Origin: Prevotellaceae bacterium
GTDB lineage: Bacteria > Bacteroidota > Bacteroidia > Bacteroidales > Bacteroidaceae
Assembly (NCBI GenBank): GCA_029219385.1
Contig: JAQXTH010000055.1
Location: 1-64,000 of the forward strand
Reading direction: 5' to 3'
DNA: 64,000 nt
Of this stretch, positions 38,526-46,504 are shown in pieces (the first letter of the stretch is position 1; every line of letters begins with the position of its first letter). A program made the translations under genes and the position numbers. The notes under the pieces are model-generated. The model saw nothing but the letters and a program-made list of their open reading frames with translations. It did no database searches and was not told the origin of the DNA.

Positions 38526-38858
38526 TATTTCTATTTGTTTCGAATGTTATCTTTTAAATTTTTGAACACCGTGCACAACGGAGCAGAGAAAAGCGACATC
38601 TCGATTTCTTCTGCCGACGAGCAACCTTTCTTCGCCAATTATTTATTGGCAAAGTTACACAAAAACAGCGAGTTTCACACTCGCTGTCAATAAAAAGTTT
38701 CTTTTAAATCAAGATTTCCCCTACCTCACAACAAAGCCTTCTCCTTGTGCTGCGTATATGCAAGAATGATTTTTTCAATATTTTTGGCTACGTTACTAAC
38801 CAAAATTGACTATATTTGCATACCTCTAACAACACAAGAGGAACGAAACACCTTTCAC
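38526..38858. promoter_or_regulatory. divergent promoter region of the Rid-like and GH25 genes
   Basis: No gene is supported here. Minus strand: TAACTTTG at 38650-38657 is the -7 box of the Rid-like gene, giving a leader of about 120 nt; no -33 element is clear. Plus strand: TATATTTG at 38811-38818 is the -7 box of the GH25 gene, with a TTTG at 38783-38786 at a longer than usual 24 bp. A hairpin with 9-bp perfect arms (ACAGCGAGT 38665-38673, ACTCGCTGT 38679-38687) lies just upstream of the Rid -7 box, where the -33 region would be. Confidence 0.6.
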
Positions 38859-39680
38859 ATGACCTATACACGCAAACCAAGAAAACACAAACACACCACC
38901 CAAAAAAGACGTGGCAACAATAGGACAAAAAACAGACTTAAGAAACTGTTTTTTGTCCTATGCCTCACATTTGTTGCAGCAATCGGCATTGTTGCCACCG
39001 CCTATTTTGTTTTTCCCGATCTTTTCTATAGCGCATACTACAAAGTGGCAGATACCTACCGCCCCAAAAGAAACGAACCCTACAACGGCATAGACGTGTC
39101 ACACCACAACGGCAAAATTGACTGGCAAACCGTGGCAACAGACAAGCGCATAGAATTTACCTACATAAAAGCCACCGAGGGCTTCAAACACCCCGACAAA
39201 AGGTTTTCCCAAAATACCGTCAATGCACGAAAAGCCGGCATAAAAGTGGGAGCATACCACCTGCTCACCACAAAAACCGCCATGAAAACCCAATTCGACT
39301 ACTTCACATCTGTTGTCGACAAACACGAGCAAGACCTCATTCCCATGTTAGACATAGAAGAAAAGAAAATGAGACGTTGGTCGCGCGAACAGATACAAGA
39401 CAGCATTGCCAAATTCATACAACTTGCAGAAAACCACTACGGTGTTTCCCCCGTGATTTATTGCAGCCACAAATTCTATAAACACTATCTCTCGCCACGC
39501 TTCGACAACTACATCTTGTTTTTGGCACGCTATAGCGAGAGTCAGCCCATACTCGAAAACGACAAAAAACACCACGACATCTGGCAATTCACCGAACACG
39601 GACACATAAACGGCATAAAAGGCGACGTAGACCTCGACCGCTTCGGCCCCAACACCACACTGCAGGATCTCCTGCTCTAA
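38859..39680 (+). CDS. GH25 lysozyme-type muramidase, membrane-anchored
   Basis: Cleaves the MurNAc-GlcNAc bond of peptidoglycan. The 273-aa protein has a very basic N-terminus (about 28 residues rich in Lys/Arg), one membrane helix at about 30-50, then the GH25 barrel. Active-site residues are visible: Asp79 in G-I-D-V-S-H-H-N-G, Glu107 in Y-I-K-A-T-E-G-F, and Asp165/Glu167 in P-M-L-D-I-E-E. The C-terminal W-Q-F-T-E-H-G is also family-typical. The longer frame to 38745 crosses the promoter and is rejected. A MarR gene follows after 16 bp. Without other phage genes nearby, a housekeeping cell-wall role is more likely than endolysin. Confidence 0.9.
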   Translation: MTYTRKPRKHKHTTQKRRGNNRTKNRLKKLFFVLCLTFVAAIGIVATAYFVFPDLFYSAYYKVADTYRPKRNEPYNGIDVSHHNGKIDWQTVATDKRIEFTYIKATEGFKHPDKRFSQNTVNARKAGIKVGAYHLLTTKTAMKTQFDYFTSVVDKHEQDLIPMLDIEEKKMRRWSREQIQDSIAKFIQLAENHYGVSPVIYCSHKFYKHYLSPRFDNYILFLARYSESQPILENDKKHHDIWQFTEHGHINGIKGDVDLDRFGPNTTLQDLLL

Positions 39681-39696
39681 CCATCACCACAACAAT

Positions 39697-40248
39697 ATGA
39701 GCACCTCTCTATCCATAGACTACCGCCTCATCTTCGCACTGATGAACGGAAAGGTGAGCACCGCACTGCGCCGACGACTCAACGAAGATTTCCGAACCGC
39801 CGGCATGGAAATCAACGGTGACCAATGGGACGTTCTGATAGCCATCACGCAACACGACATCTGCACTCAGCAAGACCTCTGCAACGCAACCTCATTAAGC
39901 AAAACCACCATGAGCCGCATGATCGACACCATGGAAGAAATGAAAATAATAGAACGCAGAAAAGCTCGCGTGGACTTCAGAAACAACTATATCAGACTGA
40001 CACGCAAGGGATTGAGCATCGTAAACCAAGCACAGGCCATTGCTGTGAGAACACTCAAGGAAAGCCTGCGCGGACTCACCAAGACAGACATCATAACATC
40101 TCAAAACAGCCTCAACACAGTGTTGAACAACCTCAAGGAAAAAGAACAACAGATTGCGGCACAACAGGCCGAAGAACACCACAAACGCTCCGAAGAACAC
40201 CGCCGAGCCGTGAGGCGAATGCACGACCACAACTCGGGCAACCACTGA
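39697..40248 (+). CDS. MarR-family transcriptional regulator
   Basis: Dimeric winged-helix DNA-binding regulator. It has 183 aa with the wHTH at about 40-110: W-D-V-L-I-A-I-T, then L-C-N-A-T-S-L-S-K-T-T-M-S-R-M-I-D-T-M as the recognition region and a wing around R-K-A-R-V-D-F-R-N-N-Y-I. The last 45 residues are an unusual Gln/Glu/His/Arg-rich tail likely to be helical or disordered. It is co-transcribed with the GH25 muramidase (16-bp gap); its effector and targets are unknown. psd downstream has its own promoter. Confidence 0.87.
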   Translation: MSTSLSIDYRLIFALMNGKVSTALRRRLNEDFRTAGMEINGDQWDVLIAITQHDICTQQDLCNATSLSKTTMSRMIDTMEEMKIIERRKARVDFRNNYIRLTRKGLSIVNQAQAIAVRTLKESLRGLTKTDIITSQNSLNTVLNNLKEKEQQIAAQQAEEHHKRSEEHRRAVRRMHDHNSGNH

Positions 40249-40299
40249 CAAAACAATGGCCCAACACCCCACGCAAATATAAAAAACACACAAAAAACA

Positions 40300-40329
40300 T
40301 TGAAATACCAACATATTTGCGTATATTTG
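40300..40329 (+). promoter_or_regulatory. promoter of the psd-pssA operon
   Basis: TTG at 40300-40302, 19-bp spacer, TATATTTG at 40322-40329: near-ideal Bacteroidota promoter. Start codon of psd at 40364. Confidence 0.8.
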
Positions 40330-40363
40330 CATTTATTAGAATACAGCCATAAGCAACGGCATC

Positions 40364-41086
40364 ATGGGAACACTGAAAAAAATAAAGAAACTTAAGAAAA
40401 TCCGCCTTCACCACGAAGGCACTTCTACTCTGACCGTCAGCGGAATCTCTCTGCTGGCTTTCAACGGTCTTTGTTTTTGGATTTTCAACCGAATACTAAA
40501 TATGCCTTATATCTTTTACGGGATTTTCATCGTCTCGACAGTGGTGTATGGCATAATGGTGAACTTCTTCCGTTGCCCCATACGATATTTCAAAGGCGAG
40601 ACCGACGGTGTAGTAGTGGCTCCCGCTGATGGCAAGATAGTAGTGATTGAAGACGTTGACGAGCAGGAATATTTCCACGACACGCGCAAAATGGTGTCTA
40701 TCTTCATGTCGCTCACCAATGTCCACGCCAATTGGTTTCCCGTAGACGGCATAGTGAAAAAAGTAGAGCACCAAAACGGCAACTACCACAAAGCCTGGCT
40801 ACCCAAGGCAAGCCTCGAAAACGAACGCTCTACAATCGTGATTGAGACTGAGAAATATGGCGAAATTCTCGTGCGCCAGATTGCCGGAGCAATGGCAAGA
40901 CGCATCGTGACCTATGCACGCCAAGACGAAGAATGCTATATAGACGAACACCTCGGATTTATAAAATTCGGCAGTCGCGTTGACGTGTTCCTACCCACCA
41001 ATGCCGACGTGAAAGTCACCATGAACCAGTCCACTGTCGGCAACGGCACCGTGATAGCCACACTCAAGCCCCTCTCCAACGCATAG
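40364..41086 (+). CDS. psd: phosphatidylserine decarboxylase
   Basis: Pyruvoyl enzyme that turns phosphatidylserine into phosphatidylethanolamine at the inner membrane. It has 240 aa. Two hydrophobic helices lie near residues 25-65. The self-cleavage site is Gly203-Ser204 in I-K-F-G-S-R-V-D, where Ser becomes the pyruvoyl group and a short alpha chain of about 37 residues results. The upstream V-H-A-N-W-F-P and [11 protein letters not shown] segments are family-typical. pssA, the preceding enzyme of the pathway, follows after 25 bp. Confidence 0.93.
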   Translation: MGTLKKIKKLKKIRLHHEGTSTLTVSGISLLAFNGLCFWIFNRILNMPYIFYGIFIVSTVVYGIMVNFFRCPIRYFKGETDGVVVAPADGKIVVIEDVDEQEYFHDTRKMVSIFMSLTNVHANWFPVDGIVKKVEHQNGNYHKAWLPKASLENERSTIVIETEKYGEILVRQIAGAMARRIVTYARQDEECYIDEHLGFIKFGSRVDVFLPTNADVKVTMNQSTVGNGTVIATLKPLSNA

Positions 41087-41111
41087 TCACACACCCCCAC
41101 CAATCAAAAAT

Positions 41112-41885
41112 ATGAAGAAACACATACCCAACGCCATTACGCTCTGCAACCTCATTTGTGGCTGCATAGCAGTGAGATATGCCTTTGCCGACAAATATCT
41201 TGCCGCCCTGATTTTCATTGTTGCCGGAGCTGTCTTTGATTTCTTCGATGGCTTTGTGGCAAGAAAACTCAAAGTTTCATCTCCCGTTGGAGTAGAACTC
41301 GACTCTCTCGCCGACGTAATCACGTTTGGCTTTGCCCCAACCTCAATGGTTTTCACCCTCATCACCTCCTACATTCACGGATATGCCCACGAAGCCGGCT
41401 TCCTCGTGTCTGAAAGTTGGATTAAATACATCAACGCAATCTCGTTCATCATTGCCGCATTCTCGGCACTACGCCTTGCGAAATTCAACGTCGACACGCG
41501 ACAGACGACAAGTTTCATCGGCCTCCCCACTCCGGCCAACGCACTGCTGGTTGCCTCAGCGGTAATCACTCTTGCCACCCACCCCCATTGGCTCACCACA
41601 CTGTCAGCCGGCAATGTGTCGCCCAATCTGCTCGGCATCATAGCCCTCGCCACTTTATCGATTGTCAGTGCAATACTATTGGTGTGTGAACTGCCACTCT
41701 TTGCCCTCAAATTCAAAGACTTCGGTTGGGCAAACAACTCCACGCGCTACATCTTTTTGATTTCTTCAGCCCTGCTGCTCGCCACTATGGCTCTGCAAAG
41801 CCTTTCGCGCTTTATCATTGCCATTGGCATTGTGATTGTCTGGTATGTCATTTTGTCGACAATCACCCACAAACAGTCCAAATAG
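41112..41885 (+). CDS. pssA: CDP-diacylglycerol-serine O-phosphatidyltransferase
   Basis: Makes phosphatidylserine from CDP-diacylglycerol and serine. The 257-aa polytopic protein has about seven to eight helices. The CDP-alcohol phosphotransferase signature is complete: D-G-F-V-A-R-K then G-V-E-L-D-S-L-A-D, giving the D-G-x2-A-R-x8-G-x3-D-x3-D pattern at about 41-63. Together with psd this operon makes phosphatidylethanolamine. A small membrane protein gene follows after 91 bp. Confidence 0.94.
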   Translation: MKKHIPNAITLCNLICGCIAVRYAFADKYLAALIFIVAGAVFDFFDGFVARKLKVSSPVGVELDSLADVITFGFAPTSMVFTLITSYIHGYAHEAGFLVSESWIKYINAISFIIAAFSALRLAKFNVDTRQTTSFIGLPTPANALLVASAVITLATHPHWLTTLSAGNVSPNLLGIIALATLSIVSAILLVCELPLFALKFKDFGWANNSTRYIFLISSALLLATMALQSLSRFIIAIGIVIVWYVILSTITHKQSK

Positions 41886-41976
41886 GCAGACGCCGCTCTG
41901 TTTCTACCCTCCCCACGCTGCCATTGGCACACTCTCTGTATAGAATTAACATTGTAGAAACAAACAAATTCCCAAC

Positions 41977-42219
41977 ATGAGCATTCTTACACTGCTGCTC
42001 TTATTTTTCATTGCCTATCTTTGCTTCAAAGCCATAGGCAACATTTGGAACGATGCTTTTAAAGGCATCGTCTCAAACCACAAGCAAAAAAAGCGCAGCC
42101 AATATCAAGACAAAACACAACAAAGCCGACAATCATATTCAACCAACCGCCACGAAAGCAAGGAGAAACCCATCGAAAAAGGCGAAGGCGAATATGTAGA
42201 CTTCGAAGACGTGTCCTAA
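41977..42219 (+). CDS. small single-pass membrane protein (DUF4834-like)
   Basis: The 80-residue protein has one N-terminal helix (about 3-20), then a basic, Gln/Lys-rich, disordered segment and an acidic C-terminal motif E-G-E-Y-V-D-F-E-D. The E-Y-V-D-F-E end and position after pssA fit what I recall of the DUF4834 family of Bacteroidota, whose function is unknown. Its stop codon overlaps the stop of the convergent glycosyltransferase gene by 4 bp. Confidence 0.65.
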   Translation: MSILTLLLLFFIAYLCFKAIGNIWNDAFKGIVSNHKQKKRSQYQDKTQQSRQSYSTNRHESKEKPIEKGEGEYVDFEDVS

Positions 42220-43238
42220 TCTCGCTGCAAATCAGAATATTTGCGCTGTCTTCTCACATAATATGCCCACAGCAACGACACCGGCCTCATCTCTGCGAAA
42301 TCCATCACAGTGGCGGCCTCAAGGTTTTCCCTGCGTTTGGTGTCAAACTCATGACAAATATGTGAATATTCAAAACGCGCCCTCACAACAGCGAGCGCGT
42401 CTTTTCTTTTTCCGCTCAACAACATTTGGAAAGCAGCAAGATAGTCCAAAAAGTATCTCACTGCCATCACACCGACACGTCGGTGTGATGGCAGATTTTT
42501 GTATAGCATCAGCAAGTTGTTGCGAAAATTCAAGAACGTCTTGCGCGGATTTGACTTGTCAAGTGTCGCTCCACCAAGATGATAGACCCTGCTATCGGTG
42601 ACACACCAAATCTCATAGCCACGACTGCGCAAACGCCAACAAAAATCTATCTCTTCCTGGTGAGCAAAGAAACGTGAGTCAAGTCCGCCCACCTTATTAT
42701 ATATTGCAGTGCGCACCAACATAGCAGCACCCGTGGCCCAAAAAATCTTCACCGGCTCACCATCATATTGCCCCTCGTCGCGCTCTACGTCGCTCATCAC
42801 CCTGCCGCGACAATAAGGATAACCCAGACTGTCAATAAAACCGCCACACGCACCGGCATATTCGAAATAATCCCTGTGGTTGCAGTTTAATATCTTGGGC
42901 TGACAAGCCGCCGCCTCGGGATGTGCCTCCATAAACGACAGCAACGGAACAAGCCAACCGGGCGTAACCTCCACGTCACTATTGAGCAAAACAGTATATT
43001 CGGTCTTGGTCTGCGCCAACGCCTTGTTATAACCCTCCGCAAAACCATAATTCTCATCAAAAGCCATCACCTTGACCTCGGGAAACTCCTCCCTCAACAC
43101 TTCGAGCGAAGAGTCAGTGCTGCCGTTGTCGGCAACCACCACTTCGGCCTCGGGCGAACATTCCACAACCGAGGGCAGGAAACGGCGCAACATTTCCGCT
43201 CCGTTCCAATTTAATATTATAACAGAAACTTTTTTCAT
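42216..43238 (-). CDS. family 2 glycosyltransferase
   Basis: Inverting GT-A glycosyltransferase, likely acting on a surface polysaccharide or lipid-linked glycan in the cytoplasm. It has 340 aa from M-K-K-V-S-V-I-I-L-N-W-N-G. Nucleotide-sugar site motifs include A-D-N-G-S-T-D-S-S and the D-x-D-type N-S-D-V-E-V. H-Q-E-E-I-D-F-C-W-R-L is the usual acceptor-side acidic motif. The layout is that of rhamnosyltransferase-like GT2 enzymes. A longer frame to 43295 overlaps mtaB; the Met codons at 43247 and 43238 are both after its stop and the second fits the family. A 34-bp palindrome lies inside the gene at 42461-42494. Confidence 0.87.
   Translation of the reverse strand: MKKVSVIILNWNGAEMLRRFLPSVVECSPEAEVVVADNGSTDSSLEVLREEFPEVKVMAFDENYGFAEGYNKALAQTKTEYTVLLNSDVEVTPGWLVPLLSFMEAHPEAAACQPKILNCNHRDYFEYAGACGGFIDSLGYPYCRGRVMSDVERDEGQYDGEPVKIFWATGAAMLVRTAIYNKVGGLDSRFFAHQEEIDFCWRLRSRGYEIWCVTDSRVYHLGGATLDKSNPRKTFLNFRNNLLMLYKNLPSHRRVGVMAVRYFLDYLAAFQMLLSGKRKDALAVVRARFEYSHICHEFDTKRRENLEAATVMDFAEMRPVSLLWAYYVRRQRKYSDLQRD
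42461..42499 (+). terminator. 34-bp near-perfect palindrome with T run, antisense inside the glycosyltransferase gene
   Basis: 16-bp perfect arms (42461-42476 and 42479-42494) around a 2-nt centre; the plus strand continues ATTTTT. Read on the plus strand it is a terminator placed about 240 bp past the last gene of the psd-pssA transcript. On the minus strand it encodes L-P-S-H-R-R-V-G-V-M-A. Confidence 0.6.
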
Positions 43239-43251
43239 CTGCAACATTTGT

Positions 43252-44622
43252 TTATAAGTCTGCAATCCTGCCGACCAAAGCCGACTTATCGGCATTAAAA
43301 CCGGTCAACACACATTTCGTTATCTCATTCACAGGCCTCTCGCCGGCCTCTATGGGCATTTCCACCCTCACATAATTGTCCGTAAAGCCTTTTGCACCAA
43401 GCCCCACATGATTTTGCTCTGTCAACACAGGCCTTGTCTCACCAATGCGTCTCTCATAAAAAGCCAGCCTTTTCTCTTCCGACAAGGCAAGCAGGCGTTT
43501 GCTGCGCTCGTGCTTCACCTTGTCGTCCACTACATAGGGAATGCGCAAGGCTGCCGTGCCGGGACGTTCCGAATAACTGAACACATGAAATTGCGACACG
43601 TCGATTGAACGCGCAAAACGATATGAGTCCTCAAAATAAGCATCGGTCTCACCCCTCGTGCCCACAATGATGTCTACACCGATAAATGCGTCGGGCATCA
43701 CACGCCTGATGTAGTCAATGCGCGAGGCAAACAACTCTGTGTCGTAGCGACGGTGCATGAGGCGCAACACGTCGTCGCTGCCACTCTGCAAGGGGATATG
43801 GAAATGAGGCATAAACCGCTGCGACTCCCCACAAAAATCAATTATCTCGGGCGTGAGCAAGTTGGGTTCTATCGAGGAAATGCGATAACGCTCTATCCCC
43901 TCCACCTTGTCGAGCGAAACAAGCAGGTCGAAAAACGTCTCCCCCGTGCTCTTGCCGAAATCACCTATATTCACACCCGTGATCACAATCTCTTTGCCCC
44001 CCGACCGCGCAGCAGCCTCGGCCTGCGCCACGATGTCGGCCACCGAGCCATTGCGACTACGCCCGCGAGCGATGGGAATGGTGCAATATGTGCAAAAATA
44101 ATCACAACCATCCTGCACCTTGAGAAAATAACGCGTCCGCTCACCTCGCGAGCACGAAGGCACAAACGTCCTTATATCCTTTCGCGCCACCTCGCTATAA
44201 CGATGAAGCGAGACCTTACCCTCTATATTGAAACAAGCATTTTCGCTTGCCTCGCGGAAATCCCCGTATGCAGAAAGGATGATTTCGGGTGCGCGCGACT
44301 TATCTTCCATGCTTATCACCACGTCAACCCCCTCCGTCTCTGCCAACTGCTTGCCTGCCAGTTGAGCATAGCAACCCATCACCACCACCATTGCGCCCGG
44401 ATTTTCCCTCATGGCACGACTGATGGCCTGGCGACACTTATGATTGCTCGTCTCAGTTACACTGCAGGTGTTTATCACACATATATCTGCCCTCTCGCCC
44501 TCTGCCACACGCTCAACCCCTCTTTCAGCCAATACGTCTGAAAGCGAAGATGTTTCGGCAAAATTCAACTTGCAGCCCAGAGTGATATATGCTGCCTTAA
44601 TTATATTGTCTTTTTCCTTCAC
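43252..44622 (-). CDS. mtaB: tRNA t6A37 methylthiotransferase
   Basis: Radical SAM enzyme that inserts a methylthio group into t6A37, giving ms2t6A. It has 456 aa from a GTG. The N-terminal UPF0004 domain has its three cluster cysteines in L-G-C-K-L-N, I-N-T-C-S-V-T and M-G-C-Y-A-Q; the radical SAM cluster is C-D-Y-F-C-T-Y-C. The C-terminal TRAM-like segment follows. L-G-C-K-L-N rather than the MiaB-type motif points to the MtaB/YqeV branch. The frame extends to an ATG at 44673, but a promoter (44648-44679) sits inside that extension, so the GTG at 44620-44622 is preferred. The glycosyltransferase gene follows closely. Confidence 0.87.
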   Translation of the reverse strand: MKEKDNIIKAAYITLGCKLNFAETSSLSDVLAERGVERVAEGERADICVINTCSVTETSNHKCRQAISRAMRENPGAMVVVMGCYAQLAGKQLAETEGVDVVISMEDKSRAPEIILSAYGDFREASENACFNIEGKVSLHRYSEVARKDIRTFVPSCSRGERTRYFLKVQDGCDYFCTYCTIPIARGRSRNGSVADIVAQAEAAARSGGKEIVITGVNIGDFGKSTGETFFDLLVSLDKVEGIERYRISSIEPNLLTPEIIDFCGESQRFMPHFHIPLQSGSDDVLRLMHRRYDTELFASRIDYIRRVMPDAFIGVDIIVGTRGETDAYFEDSYRFARSIDVSQFHVFSYSERPGTAALRIPYVVDDKVKHERSKRLLALSEEKRLAFYERRIGETRPVLTEQNHVGLGAKGFTDNYVRVEMPIEAGERPVNEITKCVLTGFNADKSALVGRIADL

Positions 44623-44647
44623 TTGGCTATCTGTCTGTTTTGAAACA

Positions 44648-44679
44648 CAAAGATAACAAATTATTATAAACACGCCAAA
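44648..44679 (-). promoter_or_regulatory. promoter of mtaB
   Basis: On the minus strand: TTTG at 44676-44679, 20-bp spacer, TATCTTTG at 44648-44655. This is a full Bacteroidota promoter and it overlaps the ATG at 44673 that would begin the longer reading frame. Confidence 0.75.
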
Positions 44680-44794
44680 TATGCCACAGAAAAAGTTACA
44701 AGCTAAACACTCTGATTATCAGACAATAAAGAAAAAGTTACAAAAATATTGCAAAAAAATCTTGGAAATCATGTGCTACTTTAAAAAAAGTGCT

Positions 44795-44802
44795 TACCTT
44801 TG
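44795..44802 (+). promoter_or_regulatory. -7 promoter element of the small repeat lipoprotein gene
   Basis: TACCTTTG, exact TAnnTTTG match, 48 bp before the ATG at 44851. Upstream spacing to a -33 element is not clear. Confidence 0.6.
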
Positions 44803-44850
44803 CACTCGGTTTTAATAAATAATTCGTTTAACTTTTAAAGTAACAAAGAA

Positions 44851-45027
44851 ATGAAAAAGTTATTGTTCGCTTTCGTAGCACTTGCAGCTATGTCTTTCGC
44901 TTCTTGCGGTAACGCAGAGAAGGGTGCTGCTCAGGATTCTGACACTGTTGCTGCTGACACAACAGCTACTGCTGACACTACTGCTGCTGACACTACTGCT
45001 GCTGCTGACACTACTGCAAATGCTTAA
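44851..45027 (+). CDS. 58-residue lipoprotein with A-D-T-T repeats
   Basis: This short gene encodes a lipoprotein signal (M-K-K-L-L-F-A-F-V-A-L-A-A-M) with lipobox S-F-A-S-C (Cys19). A low-complexity mature part of about 40 residues follows, dominated by Ala, Asp and Thr in units such as A-D-T-T-A. It has no homologue I can name. Codon use is striking: Ala is almost all GCT, unlike the GCC/GCA of neighbours, which in Bacteroidota suggests high expression. It has its own promoter and a strong terminator 27 bp after the stop. A structural or spacer role at the outer membrane is only a guess. Confidence 0.75.
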   Translation: MKKLLFAFVALAAMSFASCGNAEKGAAQDSDTVAADTTATADTTAADTTAAADTTANA

Positions 45028-45053
45028 TCTAGCACAATTACTAGAGAGATTGA

Positions 45054-45084
45054 AACCTGTGGGACTAAGTTCCGCAGGTTTTTT
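45054..45084 (+). terminator. terminator of the small repeat lipoprotein gene
   Basis: A 12-bp stem with two G-T wobbles (45054-45065 with 45069-45080), 3-nt loop, then T6. Confidence 0.85.
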
Positions 45085-45134
45085 ATTTTCCCTCAACATT
45101 TATTTCCTCTCAACAAAAAAATCTTCCTCTCAAT

Positions 45135-45171
45135 AAAAATCCCTCGGCGTTGTCGCGCCGAGGGATTTTTT
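45135..45171. terminator. bidirectional terminator
   Basis: Perfect 15-bp stem (45135-45149 with 45156-45170), 6-nt loop, with A5 on one side and T6 on the other, so it works on both strands. It closes the minus-strand ATPase gene (stop at 45191) and backs up the terminator at 45054. Confidence 0.88.
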
Positions 45172-45190
45172 GTTTAATCCTATTCGATTG

Positions 45191-46426
45191 TTATATTTCA
45201 TTACTGTCATTCAGCAAAAAGTCCATAAGCCCCATAATCAAAACACCATTGCAATCATAATAAGAAACAATGTTATCGCGCACTACTATCACCTTCTTAA
45301 AAGAATCATTTATTCGTCTGAGCGATGCCATTTCCTGTTCACGCTTCTCCTCGTTAGGCATTGAAAAAGCCGACTGAATATAATAACGCCTATCTCCTTT
45401 ATTTGCCACGAAATCTACTTCCAACTGCTTCCGTTCCGTTGGCGTGCGCACCTCTATCAAGCCCACGTCAACACGATAGCCACGACTACGCAACTCGTTG
45501 TATATCACATTCTCCATGATATGCGTTTCCTCTACCTGCCTAAAATTAAGCAGGGCATTACGCAAGCCTATATCCTGGAAATAATACTTTGACAATGTGC
45601 CTATATATTTCCGTCCTTTTATATCATACCTCACCGATCTCTCCACAATAAAGGCATCTTCCATATAAGAGAGATATTTAGATACCGTCTTATTATCAAG
45701 CACCATTTTCTTCACAGACTTAAAGGTATTGGTAATCTTGTTAGGATTACACGGCGAGCCAATGCTCGAAGCCACTACGTTCATCAGTTCCGAAAATTCC
45801 TCAATATTAGAAATCTTATTCCGCTCCACAATGTCTCTCAAATAAAGAGTTCGATTAAGCAGTGTAAGATATTCCGCCCTTTTTGAGTTATCATCCAGCG
45901 CTGCAAGATAAGGAAGGCCACCATAAACATAATACCGTTTCCACAATTCATATTTATCACCCCCCACCGCGCTATATAATTCAGCGAAAGACAGTGGATA
46001 TATATGAACTTCTATTCCCCTGCCACGAAATTCTGTAGCCACATCCTTTGAAAGAAAGCGTGAATTGCTACCGGTAACATAGACATCTACATTAGATATG
46101 TGCATAAAACTGTTAAGCACATCGACAAAACGGTCGAGCAACTGAACCTCGTCAATTATAAGATAATATTGTTGCTTGTCCTTCACACGCCCTTTCACAT
46201 ATTCCAACATCCGAAGGGGATCGCGCAAAGACTCATTGCTTATATCATCCAAAGCAATTTCTATAATATGCTCCTCATCAACCCCACTTCCCGTCAAATG
46301 TTGATGAAAAAGAGTGAAGAGCAAAAACGACTTGCCACATCGCCTAAGGCCCGTGACAATCTTTATAAGGTCGGTATGCTTCCAACCAATCAATTCATTA
46401 AGGTATCTGTCTCGCTGTATAATCAT
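45191..46426 (-). CDS. AAA ATPase with DUF4143 domain (COG1373-like), copy A
   Basis: The 411-aa protein has an N-terminal AAA_14-type ATPase: Walker A G-L-R-R-C-G-K-S at residues 26-33, Walker B L-I-I-D-E at 89-93, and sensor-like V-Y-V-T-G-S-N-S. The C-terminal half is the DUF4143 domain of the PD-(D/E)xK superfamily. There the acidic residue is kept in L-E-V-D-F-V but the E-x-K position reads Y-I-Q-S-A, so nuclease activity is doubtful. Homologues are common in Bacteroidota and their role is unknown. The frame extends to 46456, but the added residues fall in a dyad repeat touching the ATG at 46424-46426, so that Met is taken as the start. It is paralogous to the gene at 46916, diverging from it. 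Confidence 0.85.
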   Translation of the reverse strand: MIIQRDRYLNELIGWKHTDLIKIVTGLRRCGKSFLLFTLFHQHLTGSGVDEEHIIEIALDDISNESLRDPLRMLEYVKGRVKDKQQYYLIIDEVQLLDRFVDVLNSFMHISNVDVYVTGSNSRFLSKDVATEFRGRGIEVHIYPLSFAELYSAVGGDKYELWKRYYVYGGLPYLAALDDNSKRAEYLTLLNRTLYLRDIVERNKISNIEEFSELMNVVASSIGSPCNPNKITNTFKSVKKMVLDNKTVSKYLSYMEDAFIVERSVRYDIKGRKYIGTLSKYYFQDIGLRNALLNFRQVEETHIMENVIYNELRSRGYRVDVGLIEVRTPTERKQLEVDFVANKGDRRYYIQSAFSMPNEEKREQEMASLRRINDSFKKVIVVRDNIVSYYDCNGVLIMGLMDFLLNDSNEI

Positions 46427-46428
46427 CT

Positions 46429-46468
46429 CATTCCTAAAAAATGTCATTAGTGTCACTTTTTAGGAATG
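46429..46468. repeat. dyad repeat A, proximal copy
   Basis: 40 bp with perfect 12-bp inverted arms (CATTCCTAAAAA / TTTTTAGGAATG) around a 16-bp centre holding TGTCA-N4-TGTCA. It ends 2 bp from the start codon of ATPase A and abuts its -7 box, so it spans the predicted transcription start and whole leader. The distal copy at 46505 differs at one base. Confidence 0.9.
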
Positions 46469-46500
46469 CAAAGATAATGTATTATTCTTGCCGCTCCAAA
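46469..46500 (-). promoter_or_regulatory. promoter of ATPase gene A, between the two dyads
   Basis: Minus strand: TTTG at 46497-46500, 20-bp spacer, TATCTTTG at 46469-46476. The promoter fits exactly in the 36-bp gap between the two copies of dyad A. Confidence 0.78.
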
Positions 46501-46504
46501 TTCT

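Noticed and set aside
38859-39680. GH25 lysozyme as sign of a prophage
   Set aside because: No capsid, terminase, holin or integrase genes nearby; it is paired with a MarR gene and lies next to phospholipid genes.
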